Shown here one piece after another: positions 39,047 to 47,957 of a stretch of 64,000 nt of DNA. This DNA is from Minwuiaceae bacterium (lineage in GTDB: Bacteria > Pseudomonadota > Alphaproteobacteria > Minwuiales > Minwuiaceae). The translations under genes and the position numbers were made by a program. The stretch covers positions 1 through 64,000 of the forward strand of contig JANQEE010000023.1 in NCBI GenBank assembly GCA_028278525.1, given 5' to 3'. The notes under the pieces are model-generated. The model was not told the DNA's origin, did no database searches, and saw only the letters and a list, made by a program, of their open reading frames with translations. Numbering within the stretch: position 1 is the first letter of the stretch; every line of letters begins with the position of its first letter.

Positions 39047-39496
39047 ATGCCTGACCTCAAACCCGCCGATCCCGACTTCGAACAGCGTGTCCGCCGAGTC
39101 TTCGCCACCCAGGGCTTCATGCGCACCCTGGGCGTCGAATTGGTCGAGATCCTGCCCGGCCGGATCGCCATGCGCGTTCCCTATTCGGACGGCCTGAACC
39201 AGCATCATGGCTACTTCCACGGCGGCGTGATCGGCACGCTGGCAGACAATGCCTGCGGCGGCGCCGCCGGCACTTTGGTCGCGCCCGATCGGCTGGTTCT
39301 GACGGTCGAATACAAGCTCAACTTCATTGCACCCGCTGACGGCGCGGCGATTGTCGCGCGTGGCAGGGTCGTAAAATCCGGCCGCACTTTGACAATCTGC
39401 GCGGCCGACATCTTCTCGGAGAAAGACGGCGCCGAAACCCTGGTTGCCACGGCGCTCGCCACCATGATGTCGCTACCCGGCCCTGGCGCGTCCTAG
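39047..39496 (+). CDS. PaaI-family (hotdog fold) thioesterase
   Basis: The 150-aa protein has the PaaI/YbgC-like hotdog signature: GFMRTLGVELVEILPGRIAMRVPY, then NQHHGYFHGGVIGTLADNACGGAAGTL containing the HGG turn. These enzymes cleave acyl-CoA thioesters. I chose the ATG at 39047 because GGAG lies 9 bases upstream; an in-frame TTG at 39029 is less likely. It is followed 42 bases later by isovaleryl-CoA dehydrogenase, so it may remove acyl groups from CoA in the same catabolic route. Confidence 0.85.
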   Translation: MPDLKPADPDFEQRVRRVFATQGFMRTLGVELVEILPGRIAMRVPYSDGLNQHHGYFHGGVIGTLADNACGGAAGTLVAPDRLVLTVEYKLNFIAPADGAAIVARGRVVKSGRTLTICAADIFSEKDGAETLVATALATMMSLPGPGAS

Positions 39497-39538
39497 GACG
39501 GCGCGTTAAAGTCCGGCCAAACTGCTGGGACTTATCCG

Positions 39539-40711
39539 ATGATTCCGAACCAGATCCCTTCGCTTGATTTCGGCCTCGGCGAGACCGCCGACATGCTACG
39601 CGACTCGGTCATGAGCTTCTCCGCAGATCAGATCGCGCCGCGCGCCGCCCAGATCGACGAGGCCAACGATTTCCCCCAGGATCTCTGGCCGAAGCTCGGC
39701 GAAATGGGCCTGCTCGGTATCACGGTCGAAGAGGAATACGGCGGGTCCGGCATGGGCTATCTGGAGCATGTGGTGGCGATGGAGGAGGTGAGCCGCGCCT
39801 CCGCCGCCGTCGGCCTCTCCTACGGCGCCCATTCCAATCTCTGCGTCAATCAGCTTCGCCTCAACGGCACGGACGAACAGCGCGCGCGCTACCTGCCGAA
39901 ACTTGTATCCGGCGAACATGTCGGCGCGCTGGCGATGAGCGAGCCGGGCGCCGGCTCCGACGTGGTCGGCATGCGGCTCCGCGCCGACAAGAAGGGCGAC
40001 CGCTACGTGCTCAACGGCAACAAGATGTGGATCACCAATGGTCCGAACGCCGACACCCTGGTGGTCTATGCCAAGACCGAGCCCGACGCCGGCCCGCGCG
40101 GCATCACCGCCTTCATCATCGAGAAGGGCTTCGCCGGCTTCTCGACCGCGCAGAAACTCGACAAGCTCGGCATGCGCGGCTCCAACACCTGCGAACTGGT
40201 GTTCGAGGATTGCGAAGTGCCGGAAGAGAACGTGCTCGGCGAGATCAACAAGGGCGTTCGCGTGCTGATGAGCGGCCTGGATTACGAGCGCGCGGTTCTG
40301 TCGGCCGGCCCGCTCGGCATCATGCAGGCCTGCATGGACGTGGTCGTGCCCTACGTGCACGAGCGCGAGCAGTTTGGCCAGCCGATCGGCGAGTTCCAGT
40401 TGATGCAGGGCAAGCTCGCCGACATGTACACCACCATGAACGCCTGCAAAGCCTACGTCTATACGGTGGCCAAGGCCTGCGACCGGGGCGAAGTCACCCG
40501 GAAAGACGCCGCCGGCTGCATCCTCTATGCGGCGGAGAAGGCGACCTGGATGGCGCTGGAGGCGATCCAGGCGCTCGGCGGCAACGGCTACATCAACGAA
40601 TACCCGACCGGCCGTCTGCTGCGCGACGCCAAGCTCTACGAGATCGGCGCCGGCACCTCGGAAATCCGCCGCATGCTGATCGGCCGCGAACTATTCCAGG
40701 AAACCGCCTGA
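39539..40711 (+). CDS. ivd: Isovaleryl-CoA dehydrogenase
   Basis: The 390-aa protein is an FAD-dependent acyl-CoA dehydrogenase. Motifs are [19 protein letters not shown] and the C-terminal [33 protein letters not shown]. The catalytic Glu250 sits in [16 protein letters not shown], the position used by isovaleryl-CoA dehydrogenases rather than by short- or medium-chain enzymes, which supports a role in leucine breakdown. The other leucine-pathway genes are not adjacent. Together with pccAB it suggests branched-chain acyl-CoA use. Confidence 0.9.
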   Translation: MIPNQIPSLDFGLGETADMLRDSVMSFSADQIAPRAAQIDEANDFPQDLWPKLGEMGLLGITVEEEYGGSGMGYLEHVVAMEEVSRASAAVGLSYGAHSNLCVNQLRLNGTDEQRARYLPKLVSGEHVGALAMSEPGAGSDVVGMRLRADKKGDRYVLNGNKMWITNGPNADTLVVYAKTEPDAGPRGITAFIIEKGFAGFSTAQKLDKLGMRGSNTCELVFEDCEVPEENVLGEINKGVRVLMSGLDYERAVLSAGPLGIMQACMDVVVPYVHEREQFGQPIGEFQLMQGKLADMYTTMNACKAYVYTVAKACDRGEVTRKDAAGCILYAAEKATWMALEAIQALGGNGYINEYPTGRLLRDAKLYEIGAGTSEIRRMLIGRELFQETA

Positions 40712-40765
40712 CCCACCGCCGGACGAGCGCAATTTAACGCGCGCGGCGCGCCCGCATTATCGAGA

Positions 40766-40795
40766 TTGACAGACCCGGCGGCGGAGGCGTAAGAG
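40766..40795 (+). promoter_or_regulatory. Possible promoter of the SAM-II riboswitch transcript
   Basis: A perfect TTGACA lies at 40766-40771. The best -10 at 18 bases' distance is TAAGAG (40790-40795), which matches the consensus at only three positions. It is correctly placed about 25-30 bases upstream of the riboswitch aptamer. Confidence 0.45.
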
Positions 40796-40821
40796 GATTC
40801 TGCGTCCGGTTTGACCGCTGG

Positions 40822-40875
40822 GCGGCGCGGGATTTGAGTGGGCAGCTTGCGACCGCGTTACCAACCGCTAAAGCG
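40822..40875 (+). ncRNA. SAM-II (SAM-alpha) riboswitch
   Basis: The segment has the SAM-II layout. Stem P1 pairs CGCGG (40826-40830) with CCGCG (40853-40857). The loop begins GATTTGAG and ends GCTTGCGA, and the downstream strand ACCGCTAAAGC can pair back with GCTTGCG to form the H-type pseudoknot. GATTTG, GCTTGC and GCTAAA are conserved in known SAM-II elements, which are typical of alphaproteobacterial methionine genes. It precedes a methionine synthesis gene, as expected. Confidence 0.85.
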
Positions 40876-40923
40876 CCACGGAGCAACCTCCGTGGGCCCT
40901 GTTTCGATGGCTGGCGAGGAGGT
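40876..40923 (+). promoter_or_regulatory. Expression platform: hairpin with anti-Shine-Dalgarno strand
   Basis: CCACGGAG (40876-40883) pairs perfectly with CTCCGTGG (40888-40895) directly after the aptamer. ACCTCC at 40886-40891, partly inside the hairpin, is also complementary to GGAGGT at 40918-40923, which is the ribosome binding site of the next gene. The two pairings exclude each other, so the switch probably acts on translation initiation; no U-tailed terminator is seen. Confidence 0.6.
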
Positions 40924-40930
40924 CTGTTCC

Positions 40931-41974
40931 GTGCCAAATGCTTCCGGAAATCCGTTGCGCGACTTGTTGGTGGCGAAGTCCGTTCTGCTGGCCGACGGCG
41001 CCATGGGGACAAGTCTCTTCGAAGCGGGCTTGGAGACCGGCGACTCGCCCGAACTCTGGAATGTCGATCATCCCGACCGGGTGGCGGCGATCCACCGCGG
41101 CTTCGTCGCCGCTGGTGCGGACATCCTGCTGACCAATACGTTCGGCGGCACCGGCTATCGCCTGGCTTTGCACAACGCCCAGGACAGGGTCGCGGAACTG
41201 AACAGCGCGGGCGCCGCCATCGCGCGTGAAGTCGTGGACGCCGCCGACCGGCCGGTCCTGGTTGCCGGCTCCATGGGCCCGACCGGTGAGATCTATCAGC
41301 CCGTCGGCACTCTGGCTCAGGAGGACGGCGAGGCGGCCTTCGCCGAGCAGGCCGCGGCGCTGGCGAAAGGCGGCGCCGATCTGCTCTGGGTTGAGACGAT
41401 TTCCGGGGTCGAGGAACTGGCCGCGGCGGTTGCCGGCGCGGCCACGGCTGGCCTGCCTGTCATCGCCACCATGACATTCGACACAAACGGCCGCACCATG
41501 ATGGGCCTGACGCCGGAGGCGGCGATGGCCTTCCGGGACCAACTGGCCGTTCGCCCGGCCGCATTTGGCGCCAACTGTGGTGTCGGTCCGTCGCAATTGG
41601 TCGATTCCATTCTCAGCCTCGGCGCCGCTGCAGGCCCGGACGACATCCTGATCGCCAAGGGCAATTGCGGCGTGCCGGAATACCGCGACGGCCACATCCA
41701 TTACGATGGCAGCCCGGAGATTATGGCCGACTACGCCTGCCTTGCGCGTGATGCCGGCGCCCGCATCATCGGCGGCTGCTGCGGCACCTCGGCGATCCAT
41801 CTCCGCGCCATGGCCGAGGCGCTGGCGACCCGCCAGCCCGGTCCCACACCGGACCGCGCCGCCGTCGAAAACCGCCTCGGCCCCATCTCCGTCGCCGCCG
41901 CCGAATCCGACGCCGTAGACATCGCCCGCCGCCAGGGAGAGCGGGAAGGGCGGCGGCGCAGACGGCGTGGGTGA
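40931..41974 (+). CDS. bmt: Homocysteine S-methyltransferase family protein (betaine-homocysteine methyltransferase-like)
   Basis: The 347-aa protein is a zinc-dependent methyltransferase that makes methionine from homocysteine. The N-terminal LLADGAMGTSLFEAGLETGDSPELWN and the zinc cysteines in GANCGVG and GGCCGTS are all present. I chose the GTG at 40931 because AGGAGG lies at an ideal distance and homologues start near NPLRDLL. The SAM-II element upstream supports a methionine role. Betaine as methyl donor is likely from family resemblance but not proven. Its 3' end overlaps the next gene. Confidence 0.87.
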   Translation: MPNASGNPLRDLLVAKSVLLADGAMGTSLFEAGLETGDSPELWNVDHPDRVAAIHRGFVAAGADILLTNTFGGTGYRLALHNAQDRVAELNSAGAAIAREVVDAADRPVLVAGSMGPTGEIYQPVGTLAQEDGEAAFAEQAAALAKGGADLLWVETISGVEELAAAVAGAATAGLPVIATMTFDTNGRTMMGLTPEAAMAFRDQLAVRPAAFGANCGVGPSQLVDSILSLGAAAGPDDILIAKGNCGVPEYRDGHIHYDGSPEIMADYACLARDAGARIIGGCCGTSAIHLRAMAEALATRQPGPTPDRAAVENRLGPISVAAAESDAVDIARRQGEREGRRRRRRG

Positions 41975-42434
41975 CCGGTCCGACATTGCGGTACGGCCGA
42001 TGACCGCTGACGATCTCCCGGCGGTCCGGCCGTTGCTCGTCCAATTGGGTTACGAAATCGATGCGGATGAGGTCCGTCGCCGCTTCCTTGCCGTAACCGC
42101 CGCGGAAGCCCACACTGCGCTGGTCGCCGAGGCGAATGGACAGGTGATCGGTTTCGTCCATGTCTTCGCGCGGCCTGCGTTGGAGAAGCGGCCGGAAGCG
42201 ATCGTCCAGTCGCTTGTTGTCGATACGACCCGTCATGGCGGCGGAATCGGCAGGGTTCTAATGGATGCTGCCGAGGGTTGGGCCTCTGAGAGAGACCTCC
42301 ACTCCGTTGCCCTGTCGTCCCTGACTAGCCGCGAAGACGCCCATGCCTTCTACGACCGCCTTGGCTATCGCAGGGCGTCTACGTCGTATCTATTGCGCAA
42401 GAGTCTCCGTGGCAAATACAAGAGCGGCAGATGA
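41967..42434 (+). CDS. GNAT-family N-acetyltransferase
   Basis: The 155-aa protein has the GNAT fold: VRPMTADDLPAVRPLLVQLGY at the start, the acetyl-CoA loop VDTTRHGGGIGRVLMDAAEGWA near residue 90, and a final FYDRLGYRRAS motif. The acceptor substrate cannot be inferred. The GTG start overlaps the methyltransferase stop by 8 bases and its own stop overlaps the VOC gene by four, so the three genes form an operon under the riboswitch. Confidence 0.88.
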   Translation: MGDRSDIAVRPMTADDLPAVRPLLVQLGYEIDADEVRRRFLAVTAAEAHTALVAEANGQVIGFVHVFARPALEKRPEAIVQSLVVDTTRHGGGIGRVLMDAAEGWASERDLHSVALSSLTSREDAHAFYDRLGYRRASTSYLLRKSLRGKYKSGR

Positions 42435-42874
42435 CGAACAATGTCGGTAGCCCACCCGACGGCGGTTGGGCAAGCTTGGTTCCGGAACTCGCCGTCACCG
42501 ACTTGACCGCGAGCCTCGCGTTCTGGCGCGATCTACTCGGTTTCGACATCGCGTATCGCCGCCCGGCGGAGAAGTTCGTCTACCTGCAATGCTGGGGCGC
42601 GCAGGTCATGCTGTGCGAACGCAACGGCCGCTACGAGACCGGCCCGATGCACCGGCCGTTCGGCCAGGGAGCCATGTTCCAGATCTATCTCGACAGTATC
42701 GATCCAGTGCTCGCTACACTCGATGCCGCCGGCTGGCCGCTCTACGAACCGCCAGCCGAAGCCTGGTACGGCGTTGGTGACGAAGAGACCGGGCTGCGTA
42801 AGTTCTTCGTTCAGGACCCGGATGGTTATCTGCTAATGATCGGCGAGCGCCTTGGCCGACGCCCGTCTTCATAG
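42431..42874 (+). CDS. VOC-family protein (glyoxalase/bleomycin resistance fold)
   Basis: The 147-aa protein shows the vicinal-oxygen-chelate beta-alpha-beta repeats: LVPELAVTDLTASLAFWRDLLGFDIAYRRP, and the C-terminal FFVQDPDGYLLMIGE with the metal-ligand Glu region. It resembles bleomycin-binding proteins (VTDLxxSLxFWRDxLGF, aromatic-rich middle), but antibiotic binding cannot be claimed. It is coupled to the GNAT gene by ATGA and overlaps the convergent DUF2474 gene by 6 bases. Confidence 0.87.
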   Translation: MTNNVGSPPDGGWASLVPELAVTDLTASLAFWRDLLGFDIAYRRPAEKFVYLQCWGAQVMLCERNGRYETGPMHRPFGQGAMFQIYLDSIDPVLATLDAAGWPLYEPPAEAWYGVGDEETGLRKFFVQDPDGYLLMIGERLGRRPSS

Positions 42875-42976
42875 TCCGATCAGCCAGCGCAGGCCGTAGG
42901 CGACGGCGCCGAGCGTCAGCGTGCCGGCCAGCCAGATACCGGCGAACCAGGCCAGCCGCCGCGCCGTATCAGCCAT
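42869..42976 (-). CDS. DUF2474 small membrane protein of the bd-type oxidase
   Basis: This 35-aa protein (MADTARRLAWFAGIWLAGTLTLG and on) has one transmembrane helix. DUF2474 peptides occur behind cyanide-insensitive cytochrome bd genes and are analogous to CydX. Its ATG overlaps the end of cydB by 8 bases. A longer in-frame reading from 43066 exists but would run through cydB and lacks family support. Confidence 0.85.
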   Translation of the reverse strand: MADTARRLAWFAGIWLAGTLTLGAVAYGLRWLIGL

Positions 42977-43973
42977 AGCCGCCCGTCGTCGACGCCTTGC
43001 CGCGGAAGACGCGGTAGGCGTACCAAGTGTAGAACAGCACCATCGGCAGGGTGATCGAAACGGCAACCAGCGTGAAAACTTGGCTGGAGCGTGGCGCCGC
43101 CGCCTCCCAGATCGACAGTGTCGGCGGCACGATATTCGGCCACAGGCTGATCGCGAGGCCCAAATAGCCGAGCAGGAACAAGCCTATCGCCAGTACGAAC
43201 GGCGCCGTTTCCCAATCGCGCCGGAGCCCGTGCCAAAGCGCGAAGCCCGCCGCCGCCGTCACCAGCGGCACCGGAGACAGGTAAAGCAGGTTCAACCCGC
43301 CGAACCAACGCTCGGCGATGGCGGCATCGACGAATGGCGTATACAGGCTGACCGCGGCCATGAATCCGAGCACCGCCACCGTCAGCCACTGCCCATACCG
43401 ACGGGCCCAGGCCTGCAGGTCCCCCTCGGTCTTCAGCACCAGCCAGGTTGCGCCAAGCAGAGCGTAGCCGGCGACCACGCCGAGCCCGGAGACGACCGAG
43501 AACGGCGTCAGCCAATCGAACGCGCCGCCGGCGAAAGCGCGGTCAGCGACGGCCACCCCTTCGATCAGGCCGCCGAGCAGTAGCCCCTGCGCGAATGCGG
43601 CCAGTGCGGAGCCGGCGAAGAACGCCGTCGACCAGATCGCCTTGCTGGCTTCCGCCTTGTGATGGAACTCGAAGGCGACGCCGCGGAAGATCAGGGCGAA
43701 CAGCATCAACATGATCGGCAGATAGAACGCCGGCAGTGCCACCGCGTAGGCCGTGGGGAAGGCGGCGAACAGCATCGCGCCGCCCATCACCAGCCAGGTC
43801 TCGTTGCCGTCCCAGAACGGCGCGATGCTGTTGATCATCACATCGCGGCCGGTCTCGTTGGGTGCCAGCGGGAACAGGATGCCGACACCGAGGTCGAAGC
43901 CGTCGAGCAATACGTACATGATGATGCCGAAGGCGATGATGCCGGCGAGGACGAGGGTGAGATCGATCGTCAT
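42969..43973 (-). CDS. cydB: Cytochrome bd ubiquinol oxidase subunit II (CioB-type)
   Basis: Subunit II (334 aa) partners the heme-bearing subunit I in a quinol oxidase that reduces oxygen to water. The N-terminal segment YVLLDGFDLGVGILFPLAPNE and the FWDGNETWLVMGGAMLFAAFPTAYA motif are diagnostic, and eight to nine transmembrane helices can be placed. It lies 9 bases after cydA and overlaps the DUF2474 gene. Confidence 0.96.
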   Translation of the reverse strand: MTIDLTLVLAGIIAFGIIMYVLLDGFDLGVGILFPLAPNETGRDVMINSIAPFWDGNETWLVMGGAMLFAAFPTAYAVALPAFYLPIMLMLFALIFRGVAFEFHHKAEASKAIWSTAFFAGSALAAFAQGLLLGGLIEGVAVADRAFAGGAFDWLTPFSVVSGLGVVAGYALLGATWLVLKTEGDLQAWARRYGQWLTVAVLGFMAAVSLYTPFVDAAIAERWFGGLNLLYLSPVPLVTAAAGFALWHGLRRDWETAPFVLAIGLFLLGYLGLAISLWPNIVPPTLSIWEAAAPRSSQVFTLVAVSITLPMVLFYTWYAYRVFRGKASTTGGYG

Positions 43974-43982
43974 GGCTTTCCC

Positions 43983-45371
43983 CTATTCCGCCGGCAGCAC
44001 GGTCGCGGGCCGTGCGCCCTGCATCGCCTTGGGCGTCCGTTCCGGCAGCGGCGCGTCGTAGTCCGGGCCCTTCCGCACCACCGAATGGACGAAATAGAGA
44101 TAGGTGGCGAAGAGCAGGCCGTAGACCAGCACGAATATCGTCAGCGAGGTTGCGACCGCCGCCACGGGGACCGGCGAGACGCTGTCCGCGGTGCGCAGGA
44201 TTCCATGCACCGTATACGGTTGGCGCCCGACCTCCGCCGTGATCCAGCCGGCCACGGTCGCGATAAAGCCCATGGGGATCGCCGCGACGCAGGCGCGGTG
44301 CAGCCAGCGGCTCTCATACAATGTGCCGCGCCAGCGGGCGAGCAGGCCGTAAAACGCGACGGCCAGGAAAAACAGGCCTAAGCCGACCATCACCCGGAAC
44401 GACCAGAAGACGATGGCGACATGCGGCCGGTCTTCCGGCCCGACTTCCTTCAGTCCCTTGACCTCGCCGTCCCATTCGTGGGTCAGGATCAGGCTGGCGA
44501 GATTCGGTATCGCCACCTCCAACCGGTTCTCCTCGGCTTCCTGATCGGGCAGCGCGAACAGCAGCAATGGCGCACCCCGGGTCGTCTCCCACAGGCCCTC
44601 CATCGCCGCCACCTTCATCGGCTGATCGCGCTTGACCTGCAGGCCGTGCTGGTCGCCCATGAAGACCTGCGTCGGCGCCAGCAGCGCGGCCGCGATCAGG
44701 CCGGCCGACAGGCCCTTGCGGGCGACCTCGGCATGTTCGCCGCGCAGCAGGTACCAGGCCGACACGCCCGCCACCACGAACGCGGTGGTCAGCCACGACG
44801 CCAGCAGCATATGCGCCAGCCGATAGGGGAAGGAGGGGTTGAAGACCACCGCCCACCAGTCGGTCACGACGAAATGCTGACCGTTGAAAACGGCGCCGGC
44901 GGGCGTCTGCATCCAGCTATTGGCGGCCAGGATCCAGAACGCGGAGTTCAGCGTGCCGACCGCGACAAGCACCGTCGCGACGAAATGCAGCCGGGGGCCG
45001 ACCTTGTTCCAGCCGAACAGCATCACGCCCAGGAAGCCGGCTTCGACGAAGAAGGCGGTTAAAACCTCGACGCTCAACAAAGGCCCCATAACCGGCCCGG
45101 TGATCTCGGAAAACCGGCTGAAGTTGGTGCCGAACTGGTAGGACAAGACGATGCCGGACACGACACCCATGCCGAAGGTCAGGGCGAAGATCTTCACCCA
45201 GAACCGGTAGAGATGCAGATAGACGGGCCGGCCGGATTTAAGCCATGCTGCCTCGAGCCCGACCAGGAACAACGCCAGCCCAATGGTCAGGGTCGGAAAC
45301 AGAATGTGAAATCCGATGGTGAACGCGAACTGAATACGCGATAACAGCACGGCATCGGCTTCGAACCCCAT
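43983..45371 (-). CDS. cydA: Cytochrome bd ubiquinol oxidase subunit I (cyanide-insensitive type)
   Basis: Subunit I (462 aa) holds hemes b558, b595 and d. The family start LLSRIQFAFTIGFHILFPTLTIGL contains the heme-ligand His, and GRQPYTVHGILRTADSVSPV matches the CioA subgroup. At 462 aa it lacks the long Q-loop insert of the 522-aa E. coli protein, pointing to the CIO type. The ATG at 45371 follows GGAGG; an ORF start 26 codons upstream gives a non-membrane basic leader and was not used. Confidence 0.95.
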   Translation of the reverse strand: MGFEADAVLLSRIQFAFTIGFHILFPTLTIGLALFLVGLEAAWLKSGRPVYLHLYRFWVKIFALTFGMGVVSGIVLSYQFGTNFSRFSEITGPVMGPLLSVEVLTAFFVEAGFLGVMLFGWNKVGPRLHFVATVLVAVGTLNSAFWILAANSWMQTPAGAVFNGQHFVVTDWWAVVFNPSFPYRLAHMLLASWLTTAFVVAGVSAWYLLRGEHAEVARKGLSAGLIAAALLAPTQVFMGDQHGLQVKRDQPMKVAAMEGLWETTRGAPLLLFALPDQEAEENRLEVAIPNLASLILTHEWDGEVKGLKEVGPEDRPHVAIVFWSFRVMVGLGLFFLAVAFYGLLARWRGTLYESRWLHRACVAAIPMGFIATVAGWITAEVGRQPYTVHGILRTADSVSPVPVAAVATSLTIFVLVYGLLFATYLYFVHSVVRKGPDYDAPLPERTPKAMQGARPATVLPAE

Positions 45372-45473
45372 CGCCGTCCTCCTTCGCAATCTCGGTCGAA
45401 TTCTATGCCGCGTATATGTACGCCGAAACCGTCGCTTGCGATCCGGCAATTTGTCGCATGCCTTTGAACAATT

Positions 45474-46352
45474 CTAACCCGCTACCGTGATCAGCACCAC
45501 GCTCGGGACCACCAGGGCGACCGTCCATATTACCCTTTTGTTCAACGCTTCCTCACGGAACACGGCCAGCCCCAACAGTAGTGCGAAAACCGGCGAGCAG
45601 GCGACGATCGGCGTCACCACGATCAGCTTGCCGGTGCTAAGCGCGGTGTTGAGCGACAGCACCGACAGCGCATAGACGGCCCCGGTCAACACGAACCATT
45701 TGAAGCCCGGATTGCGTACCACCTCCGGGTTGCGCCCACCGCGGGTCACGGCAAGCGCGACGATGGTCGACACCGTATAGCCAACCAGCCCGACGAAGAA
45801 CGGGCTTGCCAGGCTCTCCATGCCCAGCTTGGCGAACAGGTTGGCCAGCGCGCGGATAAACGCCGCGCCGACCGGCAGCAGCAACGCCCACAGCGGCCAG
45901 TCGCGCCGGCCGTTGCCGTGCCACGACAGCAACATCACCCCAACGACGATTCCAACGGTCCCGGCCAGCAGGGCGGGCGACAGATGCTCACCCAGGATCA
46001 GCACGCCCATCGTCACGCCGAACAGGGGCGAGGTGCCCGCCAGCGTGCTGGTCACCGTCGGACCCAGCATCTTGGTCCCGGCCATCGCCAGCCGCGCCGA
46101 CAGGAAAGGCCGGATCAGCCCGACCGCCGCGAACAGCACGACCACCGGCGCCAGCCAGTAATGCGCCTCGATGAAGAACGGCGAGAACAGCCAATACAGT
46201 CCGGCCGACGTCGCGATTTCGATCAGCGCCCCGGTCCCCGGATCGATCGTCCTGAGCCCCAACCGACTGAACTGCGCCCCCAGCGCGAACAAAAACGCCG
46301 AATTCAACGCCAGCAACGCCGGCCAAATTGCGGAACCGCCAAAATCGGGCAT
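45474..46352 (-). CDS. DMT-family (EamA) transporter
   Basis: The 292-aa membrane protein has ten predicted helices in two EamA repeats. The first repeat contains GPTVTSTLAGTSPLFGVTMGVLILGEHLSPALLAG and the second VVTPIVACSPVFALLLGLAVFREEALNKR, both with the family's conserved Glu near the end. Drug/metabolite transporters export amino acids, nucleosides or other small molecules; the substrate here is unknown. It lies upstream of cydA on the same strand, separated by about 100 bases. Confidence 0.88.
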   Translation of the reverse strand: MPDFGGSAIWPALLALNSAFLFALGAQFSRLGLRTIDPGTGALIEIATSAGLYWLFSPFFIEAHYWLAPVVVLFAAVGLIRPFLSARLAMAGTKMLGPTVTSTLAGTSPLFGVTMGVLILGEHLSPALLAGTVGIVVGVMLLSWHGNGRRDWPLWALLLPVGAAFIRALANLFAKLGMESLASPFFVGLVGYTVSTIVALAVTRGGRNPEVVRNPGFKWFVLTGAVYALSVLSLNTALSTGKLIVVTPIVACSPVFALLLGLAVFREEALNKRVIWTVALVVPSVVLITVAG

Positions 46353-46440
46353 GGTGCGAGTCGAATAATTTAAAAATCAACTTATTTTCTAATAGAGCGA
46401 CCCGGAGCGTGCAACTAGCCCGACGTCATCGAACCAGGCG

Positions 46441-46525
46441 GTCATTGCGAGCGAAGCGAAGCAATCTCGAAGAGCGGTGCTCCGCGTTTTCCAGATCGCC
46501 GCGGCGCTGCGCGCCTCGCGATGAC
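46441..46525. repeat. Dispersed intergenic palindrome (GTCATTGCGAGCGAAGCGAA type)
   Basis: The left end GTCATTGCGAGCGAAGCGAA and the right end finishing CCTCGCGATGAC form an imperfect inverted repeat, with a smaller hairpin GCGGTGCTCCGC inside. Elements with ends of this kind are, from general knowledge, scattered through many bacterial genomes as short non-coding palindromes. No long ORF specific to it is present. It lies between the divergent transporter and thiolase genes. Confidence 0.75.
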
Positions 46526-46674
46526 GGCGGAGTGCCCAACCCGCCAAATCTGCATACCTCCAATGCCCGCCGCCGCGATGACCTTCGGGCCGAAAAGGTG
46601 TATATCACCGTTAAATCCGAACATATCACCGGCTAGTCTTCTTCGCAGGCTGCCGGAACAGCGGGAGAGACCAG

Positions 46675-47865
46675 ATGAGTGATCAGGATCCGATTGTCAT
46701 CGTCGGCGCCGCGCGCACGCCGATGGGCGGTTTTCAGGGGGATTTGAAGGATGTCAGCGCCACGGCGCTGGGTGCTGTCGCGGTCGGCGCGGCGCTGGAG
46801 CGGGGCGGGGTCAAGCCCGACGAGGTCGACGAGGTGATCATGGGCTGCGTGCTGCCGGCCGGCCTCGGCCAGGCGCCGGCCCGCCAGGCGGCATTCGGCG
46901 CGGACATCCCGGAATCCGTCGGCGCCACCACGATCAACAAGATGTGCGGCTCCGGCATGAAGGCGGCGATGCTGGCGCACGATCTCTTAAAGGCCGACAC
47001 CAACCGGGTGATGGTCGCCGGCGGCATGGAATCCATGACCAATGCGCCGTACCTGTTGCAGAAAGCGCGCGGCGGCCTGCGGCTCGGCCATGGCGAGGTC
47101 AAGGACCACATGTTCCTCGACGGGCTGGAGGACGCCTACGATAAGGGCCGCCTGATGGGCACCTTCGCCGAAGACACGGCCCAGGCCTATCGGTTCACCC
47201 GCGACCAGCAGGACGCCTATTCGATCGAGTCGCTGGCCCGCGCCAAACGCGCCACCGACGACGGCAGCTTCCGGCAAGAGATCGTGCCCGTCACGGTCAA
47301 GGGCCGGCGCGGCGAGGCCGTCGTTGCCGACGACGAACAGCCGGGCACGGCCGACCCGGCCAAGATCCCGTCGCTGAAGCCCGCCTTTCGGCCGGAAGGC
47401 ACGGTGACGGCGGCGAACTCGTCGTCCATTTCGGACGGTGCCGCTGCGCTGATCATGATGCGCCAGTCCGAGGCGGAGAAGCGCGGCCTCACTCCGCTGG
47501 CCCGCATTATCGGCCACGCCACCCACGCCCAGGCGCCGGCGTGGTTCACCACCGCGCCGATCCACGCGGTCGAGACCCTGTTCGAAAAGACCGGCTGGTC
47601 GGCCGACGACGTCGATCTGTTCGAAATCAACGAGGCCTTCGCCGTCGTGCCCATGGCGGCGATGCGCGACCTCGGGCTCGACCACGACAAGGTCAACGTG
47701 CATGGCGGCGCCTGTGCGCTTGGCCACCCGGTCGGCGCGTCCGGCGCGCGCATCGTGGTGACCTTGCTGTCGGCGTTGAAGAAGTACGGCGGCACCCGCG
47801 GCGTCGCCTCGCTCTGCATCGGCGGCGGCGAAGCCACAGCGATGGCGGTCGAATTGGTCAACTGA
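46675..47865 (+). CDS. Acetyl-CoA acetyltransferase (thiolase)
   Basis: The 396-aa enzyme reversibly joins two acetyl-CoA into acetoacetyl-CoA. The acyl-accepting Cys91 is in NKMCGSGMKA; GGMESMTNAPYLL, NEAFAVV and the second catalytic cysteine in CALGHPVGASGARI follow in order. It could serve polyhydroxybutyrate synthesis (PhaA) or ketone and branched-chain catabolism (AtoB-like); no phaB or phaC is adjacent, so no symbol is given. Confidence 0.93.
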   Translation: MSDQDPIVIVGAARTPMGGFQGDLKDVSATALGAVAVGAALERGGVKPDEVDEVIMGCVLPAGLGQAPARQAAFGADIPESVGATTINKMCGSGMKAAMLAHDLLKADTNRVMVAGGMESMTNAPYLLQKARGGLRLGHGEVKDHMFLDGLEDAYDKGRLMGTFAEDTAQAYRFTRDQQDAYSIESLARAKRATDDGSFRQEIVPVTVKGRRGEAVVADDEQPGTADPAKIPSLKPAFRPEGTVTAANSSSISDGAAALIMMRQSEAEKRGLTPLARIIGHATHAQAPAWFTTAPIHAVETLFEKTGWSADDVDLFEINEAFAVVPMAAMRDLGLDHDKVNVHGGACALGHPVGASGARIVVTLLSALKKYGGTRGVASLCIGGGEATAMAVELVN

Positions 47866-47898
47866 CCGCTGGGCGGCCGTAGCTCCTCCTGACCTATT

Positions 47899-47947
47899 CC
47901 CGTCTCGCCTGACTCGCGGCACAATGCGGTGGGTCATGCGAGACGGG
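47899..47947 (+). promoter_or_regulatory. Structured leader hairpin masking a ribosome binding site
   Basis: CCCGTCTCGC (47899-47908) pairs perfectly with GCGAGACGGG (47938-47947), with further pairing inside (TGAC/GTCA and CGC/GCG). The 3' arm includes the first bases of GGGAGG (47945-47950), the ribosome site of the next gene, whose ATG is at 47958. There is no T-tract, so translational masking is more likely than termination. Confidence 0.5.
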
Positions 47948-47957
47948 AGGCAGGCAC

